Shown here: positions 17,678 to 25,600 of the stretch, piece by piece
How the letters are laid out: the number at the start of each line of letters is the position of its first letter
Position numbering within the stretch: the stretch's first letter is position 1
Notes under the pieces: generated by a model
What the model saw: the letters and a program-made list of their open reading frames with translations, nothing else
Told to the model about the DNA's origin: nothing
The model's database searches: none
DNA from: Pseudomonas sp. SORT22
GTDB taxonomy: Bacteria; Pseudomonadota; Gammaproteobacteria; Pseudomonadales; Pseudomonadaceae
Length of the DNA: 64,000 nucleotides
Direction of reading: 5' to 3'
Assembly: GCF_018417635.1 (NCBI RefSeq)
Contig: NZ_CP071007.1
Location: 5,270,501-5,334,500 of the forward strand
Translations under genes and position numbers: made by a program

Positions 17678-18085
17678 ATGCCGACCTCTTCCCCCCGTCA
17701 ACAGCTACTCCTGGTGGATGACGAAGAGGACGCCTTGCTGGAACTTGCCGAATTGCTGGAGGGCGAGGGTTTTTGCTGCTACACCGCCACCTCGGTGAAA
17801 CTCGCCCTGCAACAACTCACCCGCCACCCGGACGTGGCCCTGGTCATCACCGACCTGCGCATGCCGGAGGAGAGCGGCATATCACTGATCAGGCGCCTGC
17901 GCGAGCACACCTCGCGCCAGCACTTGCCGGTGATCGTCACCTCCGGGCATGCCGACATGGACGACATCAGCGACCTGCTGCGCCTGCAGGTGCTGGACCT
18001 GTTCCGCAAGCCGATCTACCACAACCGCCTGCTGGAAACCCTCGACAACCTGTTCCCCAAACCGCGGATGCAACTGGTGCAATGA
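17678..18085 (+). CDS. Single-domain response regulator
   Basis: A 135-residue receiver with no output domain. The acidic pocket is L-V-D-D-E-E-D, the phospho-acceptor Asp59 in V-I-T-D-L-R-M-P, the Ser switch in V-T-S-G-H-A, and the conserved Lys in F-R-K-P-I. All key residues are present, so it can probably be phosphorylated. It lies about 60 bases after flp on the same strand, suggesting a phospho-relay or adaptor role linked to the pilus. The cognate kinase is unknown. PprA is an obvious candidate. Confidence 0.82.
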   Translation: MPTSSPRQQLLLVDDEEDALLELAELLEGEGFCCYTATSVKLALQQLTRHPDVALVITDLRMPEESGISLIRRLREHTSRQHLPVIVTSGHADMDDISDLLRLQVLDLFRKPIYHNRLLETLDNLFPKPRMQLVQ

Positions 18086-18092
18086 ACCTGCG

Positions 18093-18106
18093 GGGGCTAC
18101 GGCCCC
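18093..18106. terminator. GC hairpin between convergent genes
   Basis: GGGGC-TACG-GCCCC, a 5-bp stem with a 4-base loop, in the 34-base gap between the receiver gene and the TpsB gene. It is followed by CTGTAGGAGC, a sequence commonly seen in Pseudomonas REP elements. It probably serves both directions but lacks a T run. Confidence 0.5.
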
Positions 18107-18119
18107 TGTAGGAGCCGGT

Positions 18120-19787
18120 TCACAGCTGCACGCTGAAACTCACACTCAGCCGTGGCTCGCGGTCAAAGCTGTCGAGGGCAACATCCGACAGCGGCTTGGC
18201 CAGCTCCAGTGCCAGGTTGTAGAAACGCCCGTCACCGATGCGCAGCCCCAAAGCCACTGAACTCAAGTGTGCATCGCGCAGGTCCACCTCGTTGAACCAG
18301 GTGCGCGCGGTGTCCAGTACGGCATAAGGTTGCAGCAACTTTACCCAGCGGCCATCGCCGTTGAAACTGTAATTGAGCTCATAGGCCAGGCCCCAGCCCT
18401 TGTCGCCCAGGGCCTGGTCGGCGGGGTAACCGCGGGCAAAGCTCTGCCCGCCGAACACCACCCGCTCGCTGTCGGGCAGGCTGTCGCGGCTCCAGTACAA
18501 GGCCGCCGACGCCACCCCCTGCCAATTGCCGAACAGGCGATCGCTCTGCAAACCGGACAAACGCAGGCGGAGGAAATCCAGGTCGAAATCGCTGTTGCTT
18601 TTCGCCCCCAGGTAATCCAGGCCCTGATAGGCGCCACCACTGACAATCCGCAGTTGGTCGGCATCGGCCTTGCGCCACTCGCCTTCAAAGCCCAGGGCAC
18701 GCACATCGGTGCGATTGCTCAGCCGCAAGGGCGCGTCGACCGCGCGATACTCAACATCGTCATTGACCATGTAGAAACGCGCAGCAACGTTGAGCGACTC
18801 ACCGGGCGCGGCCAGCAGCACCTGGCTGAGGCCCGCCGAAAAGCGGTCGTTCTCGCGATGGGCCTTGAGCTGGGTGCCATCGCCGAGCAGCACCTGGGCA
18901 CTGGGGTCGCTGTCGTAACGCGAGGCCGACAGGTGCAACTGGCTGCCCTGATCGTCCAGGTACTGGGAGTAGTCCAGGCGAAAATAGCTTTCGTGATCTT
19001 CCCCGCGCGGCGCCAGAGCGGTGACGCTGAACTGTTCGGCCAGCGCCGTCTGCGCGTTGCTGCTCACGCTGAGCAAGGCCTGGGGGTCATCGCGGGTGCC
19101 ATCGGTGACGGTCAGGTTGCCGCTGAACGGCCGGCGCCTGGCCTCGACGATCAGCCGGCTGGTACCACTGACAGGGTTGGCAGGCGCTAGGCTTGCCTGC
19201 ACGCTGAAGCCGGGCAGGCGGCTCATCAGCGCGACGTAGCGCTCGAAGGTGTCGCGGGTCAGCGGCCGTTCGGCCTTGAGCCGGCCCACCAGTTGCTCAA
19301 CGTAGGCCGCCGCCGGGCCCACCTCGCCGTGCAGCTCGAGTTCATCGATGTAGCCTTCGACCAGCACCACCCGCACCCGGCCATCGGCGAAGTCCTGCTC
19401 GGGCAGGTAGGCATGCGACAACAGGTAGCCGTCCTGCTGGTAGCGCTGGGTCAGGCGCTGGGTGGCGTCGATCAGCTCGCCGAGGCTGACCTCGCGGCCG
19501 ACCAGGCTCTGGTAGTTGTCGCGCAGGTCACTCAAGGGGTAGATGCTGCCGCCTTCGAAGCGCACTTTGCGCAGAAAGATCCGCGTGTCGCGCAGCAACG
19601 GCCGGGCCTGGGTTACCGGCACCGGCACCAGCACTCCCGGGTTGCTTGGCCGGTAGGCATCGGCCGGCAGATTGGGGGCCGGCAGGTTGCGTTCGATTTC
19701 GTGGCTGTCGAGAAAACGCGGCAGGGGTTCGCTGCTGGCAACGCTCACCCAGGACAACCCCACTATCGCGACGGCCAACGCACGCAT
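18120..19787 (-). CDS. Two-partner secretion outer-membrane transporter (TpsB, ShlB/FhaC family)
   Basis: About 555 residues from ATG 19787 (GGAG six bases upstream), giving a signal peptide; ATG 19799 is the alternative. The N-terminal region carries proline-rich V-P-V-P-V, then a POTRA domain (I-F-L-R-K-V-R-F-E-G-G...R-Y-Q-Q-D-G-Y-L-L-S-H-A-Y-L-P). The C-terminal half is a beta-barrel with the family signature F-G-G-Q-S-F-A-R-G-Y. TpsB proteins export one large TpsA exoprotein. No TpsA gene lies in the window. It may be a CdrB-like adhesin exporter, which is an inference from its neighbourhood with flp/pprB and from its size. Confidence 0.82.
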   Translation of the reverse strand: MRALAVAIVGLSWVSVASSEPLPRFLDSHEIERNLPAPNLPADAYRPSNPGVLVPVPVTQARPLLRDTRIFLRKVRFEGGSIYPLSDLRDNYQSLVGREVSLGELIDATQRLTQRYQQDGYLLSHAYLPEQDFADGRVRVVLVEGYIDELELHGEVGPAAAYVEQLVGRLKAERPLTRDTFERYVALMSRLPGFSVQASLAPANPVSGTSRLIVEARRRPFSGNLTVTDGTRDDPQALLSVSSNAQTALAEQFSVTALAPRGEDHESYFRLDYSQYLDDQGSQLHLSASRYDSDPSAQVLLGDGTQLKAHRENDRFSAGLSQVLLAAPGESLNVAARFYMVNDDVEYRAVDAPLRLSNRTDVRALGFEGEWRKADADQLRIVSGGAYQGLDYLGAKSNSDFDLDFLRLRLSGLQSDRLFGNWQGVASAALYWSRDSLPDSERVVFGGQSFARGYPADQALGDKGWGLAYELNYSFNGDGRWVKLLQPYAVLDTARTWFNEVDLRDAHLSSVALGLRIGDGRFYNLALELAKPLSDVALDSFDREPRLSVSFSVQL

Positions 19788-19885
19788 CGGACACTCCATG
19801 ATCCCGAACAGTACAAGGCCGCCAGGGCGGCGGCCTCGTCAATCCAAGCGTAGGTGCTGGCCCTGTCATCGTCTAATAGAGAGCG

Positions 19886-22240
19886 TCAGTCATTGACCTG
19901 GAATTCGACCCGGGCGGTTTCGCCGCTTTCATCCAGGGCGCTCAGCTCGAAGCGCCCGGCCTGCTCGAAGCTTGCCGTGAGGTTCTCCTGACCGCTGGTT
20001 TCGCCCAGCGGCGCACCGTTGAGGAACCACCAGTGGCGTCCGTTACCGCCAAGGGCCGAGACCTTGAAACGCAATGGTTCGCTGCTGGTGGCCGGGCGGC
20101 GTAGCTGATCGCCCTGGCGCACGCCGACGATTGACAGCGGCGGCGCACTGGCCGGCACCTGCGGCGGGCATTGCGGGTCGACCTTGGGCAAGCGCGCCTC
20201 GCGGCGTTCCACCCTTGGCAGCCACGGTTCAAGTGGCGACGGCCAGAGGGCGATTTCCCGGGCCTGGGCGCCGGCGCAGGTAGCGTCGACACGCAAGCCC
20301 TGATCGTTGACCCAGACCGTCTCGCGCAAGCCGACACTCAAGGGCTGGTCCTGGGCCAGCAGGGTTGGCGGCGTGGTACCGTCCAGGGTCCAGGCAAAAC
20401 GCTGGCGCCGGCAATTGGGGTCCTGGCGGGCCATGGGTTGGCCGAGCGGCCAGCAGATCGCCGCAACCCCGACGTTGGCCGGCACCGCCGCCACGGGTGT
20501 GGCAATCCCGCGCTGGCTGTCGCGGTTGCTCAGCACATCATGCACCTGCAGCATCAACGGCGCCGCCGAGGCCAGGCCGAACTGGCCGGGCACCGGCGTG
20601 CCATCCGGGCGGCCGATCCAGATCCCGATCAGGTAACGCGGGCCGACGCCAATCGACCAGGCATCGCGAAAGCCATAGCTGGTGCCGGTCTTCCACGCCA
20701 GTTGCGGGCGCTGCACTAGCTCTGCGTGAGGGTCGCGGTCCGGGCGCGCCTGGCCGCTGAGAATCCGCCGGATAATCCAGGCACTGCCGGGCGACAGCAG
20801 GCGTCGCTCAAGCAGCGGGTCATTGGGTTGCAAGCGGATCGGCGCACTCAGGCCATCGCGGGCAAACGCGGCGTAGCCGCCCACCAGGTCTTCCAGGCGG
20901 CTACCGGCGCCGCCGAGAATCAGCGACAGGTTAGGCTCGGCCAGCGGCGGCAAGATCAACGGCACGCCGCCACTGCGCATCTGCGCGGCAAAGCGTTTCG
21001 GCCCGTAGGCTTCAAGCAGTTGCACCGCCGGCAGGTTCAACGACAGGGCCAGGGCGGAACTGGCGGCAACCGGCCCGCTGAAGCCCATGGAGAAATTGCC
21101 CGGGCGATAGTCGCCGTAGCGGCGCGGCACGTCCTGCAGCAATGACTCGGAATGGATCAGGCCATCGTCCATGGCCATGCCATAGAGGAACGGCTTGAGG
21201 GTCGAGCCGGGGGAACGCAGGGCGCTGATCATGTCGACGTGGCCAAAGCGGCGCTCGTCATTCAGGTCCACCGACCCCAGGTAGGCGCGCACTGCCATGT
21301 TCTGCGCCTCGACCACCAGAATCGCCGCCGAGGTCCGCTCGGGCAGGCGCGCACGCCAGCCCAGCAGCAAGTCTTCCAGGCGCCGTTGCAACGAGGCATC
21401 GAGGGTGGTGCGAATCAACGGCGGGCTGTGCGGGCGGTTCAGCCGTCGCGCCAATAATGGCGCCAGCGCCGGCTCCTGACGTGGTGCCAGCAACAGCGGT
21501 TCCTCTTCTGCTTCGGCGACCCGTTGCTGCGGCCACACCTGGTACTCGGCCAGGCGCTGCAAGACCTTGTCCCGCGCCGCTTGGGCGCGCTCCGGGTGCC
21601 GATCCGGGCGCAGGCGGCTGGGCGCCTGGGGCAACACCGCGAGCAAGGCCGCCTCTGAAGGCGTCAGGTGCAGCGGCGACTTGCCAAGATAGGCCCAGCT
21701 GGCCGCGGCGACACCCTGCAAGGTGCCGCCGAACGGCGCACGGTTGAGGTAGATTTCGAGGATCTGCGCCTTCGACAGGTGCCATTCCAGTTGCGCGGTA
21801 CGCCACAGCTGGCGCAGCTTGCCAGGCAGCGTGCGCGAGTGTGGGTCGAGCAGGCGCGCGACCTGCATCGACAGGGTGCTACCACCAGACAGCACCCGGC
21901 CACCGCGCAGGTTCTGCCAGGCCGCGCGGCCCAGGGCCAGCGGGTTGACACCGGGGTGATGGTAGAACCAGCGGTCCTCGTAGGTCAGCAACGCCTCCAG
22001 GTAATAAGGCGAAACCTGCTCGGCAGTGACCGGGTAGCGCCACACCCCGTCGGCATCGGCAAAGCGCCACAGCGGCGTGCCGTCTTCGGCCAGGACTACC
22101 CGGGCGAGGTCATCGGCCGGCATCGGCAACGGCCAGATGCGGTCGGCAAGCCATAGCAAGGCAATCAGCAGCAAGGGGATGGCGAGCAGCAAACCCAGGG
22201 GTTTGCCGATGACGCCACGCAGGCGAGCTAAGATGTGCAT
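19886..22240 (-). CDS. pbpC: Penicillin-binding protein 1C
   Basis: A 784-residue bifunctional murein synthase. A membrane anchor lies at about 17-35. The glycosyltransferase domain has the catalytic-type Glu88 in Y-E-D-R-W-F-Y-H-H-P-G-V and G-G-S-T-L-S-M-Q-V-A-R. The transpeptidase has Ser346 in S-T-L-K and W-K-T-G-T-S. A C-terminal BiPBP-type domain follows. It is known to be associated with bacterial alpha-2-macroglobulin, whose gene is the second one upstream. The pair is thought to repair the wall and trap proteases after periplasmic breach. Confidence 0.92.
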   Translation of the reverse strand: MHILARLRGVIGKPLGLLLAIPLLLIALLWLADRIWPLPMPADDLARVVLAEDGTPLWRFADADGVWRYPVTAEQVSPYYLEALLTYEDRWFYHHPGVNPLALGRAAWQNLRGGRVLSGGSTLSMQVARLLDPHSRTLPGKLRQLWRTAQLEWHLSKAQILEIYLNRAPFGGTLQGVAAASWAYLGKSPLHLTPSEAALLAVLPQAPSRLRPDRHPERAQAARDKVLQRLAEYQVWPQQRVAEAEEEPLLLAPRQEPALAPLLARRLNRPHSPPLIRTTLDASLQRRLEDLLLGWRARLPERTSAAILVVEAQNMAVRAYLGSVDLNDERRFGHVDMISALRSPGSTLKPFLYGMAMDDGLIHSESLLQDVPRRYGDYRPGNFSMGFSGPVAASSALALSLNLPAVQLLEAYGPKRFAAQMRSGGVPLILPPLAEPNLSLILGGAGSRLEDLVGGYAAFARDGLSAPIRLQPNDPLLERRLLSPGSAWIIRRILSGQARPDRDPHAELVQRPQLAWKTGTSYGFRDAWSIGVGPRYLIGIWIGRPDGTPVPGQFGLASAAPLMLQVHDVLSNRDSQRGIATPVAAVPANVGVAAICWPLGQPMARQDPNCRRQRFAWTLDGTTPPTLLAQDQPLSVGLRETVWVNDQGLRVDATCAGAQAREIALWPSPLEPWLPRVERREARLPKVDPQCPPQVPASAPPLSIVGVRQGDQLRRPATSSEPLRFKVSALGGNGRHWWFLNGAPLGETSGQENLTASFEQAGRFELSALDESGETARVEFQVND

Positions 22241-22344
22241 CAGGCCCTCCTGGCGTAGCAGCTACGCAGGGAACCGACCCGGCCCTGGCATGGCCAAAGG
22301 CTTGGCAACGGCGCATTCGCCGAATTGATCATCAGGAAGCAACT

Positions 22345-22638
22345 ATGCATGTAGAAGGTTTTTTCGAGTGGCTCGGCCAGGCGCTGGGGGCGGTGATCCG
22401 GTTTATCGTCGACGGCCTGAGCGGGTTGTTCAACCTGCTGGCCAACGCCGGTGGCAATTTCATCGAGGGCCTGTCACGCACCCTGGGCATGGACACTTCG
22501 CTGGTCAGCATCCTCGCCCTGATCATCGGCCTGATGTTGCTGTACTCGGCGATCCGCGCCTTCATGCGCGCCTCGATCATACTCGGCATCATCTGGCTGG
22601 TGCTGGGTTTGTGGGTGCTGAGCTGGATCATTCACTGA
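22345..22638 (+). CDS. Small hydrophobic membrane protein, unknown
   Basis: A 97-residue protein beginning M-H-V-E-G-F-F-E-W-L-G. It has an amphipathic first half (long hydrophobic stretches with G-N-F-I-E-G-L) and two membrane helices in the second half (about 53-68 and 74-95). I do not recognise a family. It is transcribed opposite to both pbpC and the alpha-2-macroglobulin gene, between them, and is followed by a strong hairpin. Codon use looks like the neighbours, so it is probably a real gene. Confidence 0.65.
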   Translation: MHVEGFFEWLGQALGAVIRFIVDGLSGLFNLLANAGGNFIEGLSRTLGMDTSLVSILALIIGLMLLYSAIRAFMRASIILGIIWLVLGLWVLSWIIH

Positions 22639-22651
22639 CTAAATAGAAGGT

Positions 22652-22677
22652 GTGGGAGCGGATGAGCCCGCTCCCAC
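22652..22677. terminator. REP-like hairpin terminator
   Basis: GTGGGAGCGG (22652-22661) pairs perfectly with CCGCTCCCAC (22668-22677) across a six-base loop. It sits between the convergent small membrane gene and alpha-2-macroglobulin gene. The arm matches the outer part of the longer REP palindrome at 47,459-47,528. Confidence 0.7.
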
Positions 22678-22688
22678 AACGCCCTGTG

Positions 22689-25600
22689 TCAGCGGCCTTT
22701 AACCACCAGCTCGGCAGGCGATTCGCCCACCGCGTTGTAGTTCGGCCGGTACATCGACTCGACCTGCGGCGGCGGTACCTTGTAGGTCCCCGGGGTTACC
22801 GCGCGGGCCAGGTACAGCAGGTGGGTGGTGGAGTACTGGTCGATACTCAGCGCCGCCACGTAGCGGTCATCACGAAACTCCTGATGCACGACCGCGGCGT
22901 TCTGCATCGACTCGCGCCATTGCTTCACTGCACTGCTGGCGTTCTCAAGGCTTGCCGCGCTTTGCGCCAGGTTCTGGTTTTCCAGCTCCAGGCCCGCCGG
23001 CAGCAGGTCGACCACCAGCGCGTCCGGCACCTGGGTATTGGCCGTCACCGCCAGGTGCACCAGCACCAGGTCACCGCTCTTGAGCGCCTTGATGTCCAGG
23101 GCCTGGCCATTCATGCCGAGGAACTCGCGGCGGATGGTCATGCCGCTGCCGCGGGCAACCGGGGCCTGGCGCGGATAACCGGACAGGGTCAGTTGCTGGA
23201 ACAGCGTCTCGCTGCCTTCGTTCTGGATGGTCAGCGGCGAGGCCAGCAGCGGGCCTTCGAGTTTCATCCCCGATTGCTCGTTGTTGAATTCGCGCACTTC
23301 ACCGGCGCTGTCCAGGCGTGCCGACCAGTTGCCTTCAGGCTTGCGCAGCAGGCCACGACCGGCAAGGTACAGCGCGTTGCGCTCCTGGGTCGACAGCCAG
23401 CGGTTACCCGCCATCTGGTCGGAAAGCTCGAACAGCCGTGCATCGAGCTTGTCGCTGGCCAGGTTGTTCTCGGTCAGCAACGACAGGATCAGCGCCTGGT
23501 CACGCACCGGGCTGCCGTAGTCGGCCAGCCAGCTGTTCTCGCTACGGGTGACCGCCAGGCCAGCCTGCAGCGCCTGTTGCGCACGCGGCTTGTCGCCCAT
23601 CTTGTCGAGGGCGATGGCCAGTTGTACCAGCGGCAAGCCGGAACGCGCATCGCTGCGCCGCTCGAACAGGCTGCGCAGGGCGCCCAGCGGCGCTTGCTGG
23701 GTACGCGCCAGCACCAGGGCAGCATAGGACTGCACGGCAAAGCGGCTGTGCTCGGCGTTCTGGCTGTAGCTGATCTCGATCAGGTTGCGCTCCTGCAGGT
23801 AGCGCAGCAGGCGCTCGCTGGCTTTTTTCAGGGCCTCGGGCGGCACGGCATAACCTTGCTCGCGTGCACGCAGGAGGAAGTCGGTGACATAGGCGGTCAG
23901 CCAGTACTCTTCCTCGTCATCAGCGCTCCACAGGCCAAAGCTGCCGTTGTAGCGCTGCATGCCCAGCAGGTGCTCGATGCCCATCTCGATCTTGCGCTTG
24001 CGCACGTCCGCCGGCTCACCCTTGATGCCCAGGCGCTTGAGCGTCGCGGCATCGGCGTACAGCGACGGGTACAGGCCACTGGTGGTCTGTTCCAGGCAGC
24101 CGTACGGGTAGGCTTCGAGGGCGCGGATCTGCTCGGCCAGGTTCAGCGGCGGACGGCTCGACAGCGCCAGTGAGGCCTCAAGACCCACCGGCTCGAACAG
24201 CGCCAGGTCAGCTTCCGGCAGGGTCCAGGGCTGGTCTTTGAGAGCGACGCGATAGTGCTGCAGCATTGCCGGGTAGGCCGGGCGAATGCCCAGGGTCCAG
24301 TCGCGGCTGAAGGCCGTGGCCGACTCGCCTGGCAGTTGCAGCCCTTGCACCTCGACCTTGACCTTGCCCTGGCCCAGGCCACCGCTGGCCTGCACCGGCA
24401 CCAGCAGGGTGACGCGCTTGCCTTCGGTGAGGCTCAGGGTTTGTTCGGCGGCGCCGAGCAGATTCAGCTGGCCTTCGGTGCTCAGGCGCACGGTCAGGTT
24501 CTGTGCCTTGCCCGACAGGTTGGAGAGGTCCAGGGCCAGGGTCGTGCGGTCGCCGCCGGCGAGGAAGCGCGGCGCCGAAAGCTCGGCAATCAATGGCGCG
24601 GCGACCACGGTCTTGCCTTCGGCCATGCCGTAGCGCTCGTCGGTCCAGGCCTGGGCCATCAGCCGCAGCTCACCGTTGAAGTCAGGGATATCGACCGTCG
24701 CTTCACCTTCACCCTTGTCATTGAGGGTTACCGGGGCGCTTTGCTTGGCAACGATGGTCACCGTGGTGTTCGGGCGCTTGCCGCCCTTGGCCATGGCCGC
24801 ATCACCACCGAAGGCCAGGCTGGCCAGACGGCCCTGCCCGGCTTCGATCAACTGGCCATAGATATCCAGTTGGTCAGCACCATAGGCCTTGCGGCCAAAC
24901 ATGCCGGTAAACGGGTCGGGGGTTTCGAACTCGGTGATGTTGAGGATGCCCACGTCCACTGCTGCCAGCAGTACATGCACCTGTTTGGGCACGCTGCCGT
25001 CGGCGTTGCGCGCTTGCACCTTGACGGTCAGCGGCTGCTTGGGACGCATTTTTTCCGGGGCATTGAGGGTTACCGCCAGCTTGCGCTCGTGGCGATCCAG
25101 CGGCAGGTGCAGCACACCCACGGCACGTTTCGGCGTGGCATTGACCTTGCGCTCGCCCGGGCGAATCACCAGGGCGCTGACATACAGGTCATGGCGCGCC
25201 CACTTCGGATCGAGCTTGACGGCAAAGCTCTTGCCTTCGGCCGGTACATCGATTTCTTCCCACCACAGCGGGCCTTCGCTGGACTCGACCATCAAGTAGC
25301 CGGTGCCTGCGGCAGGCGGAGTGACGGTGATATTGGCGGTAGCGCCATCGGCATACGACGGTTTGTCCAGGGCCAGTTTGACCTGGTCCGGACGTACGGC
25401 GCCGCCGTCGGCGTTGTCCTGGGCACGGTAGCCGGCCCAGAAACGCCCGCTCGACACCAGGCCGGTCTGCGGGTCTTCGACCTCGACGCGGTACGGGCCC
25501 CAATCAACCAGGAAGTTGACCCGGGCGGTGGAGCCGGCCTTGACGTTGACCGTCTCTTCGCTCTGGATGAGGAATTTCTCGTTGTAGTTGTAGCTCCAGC

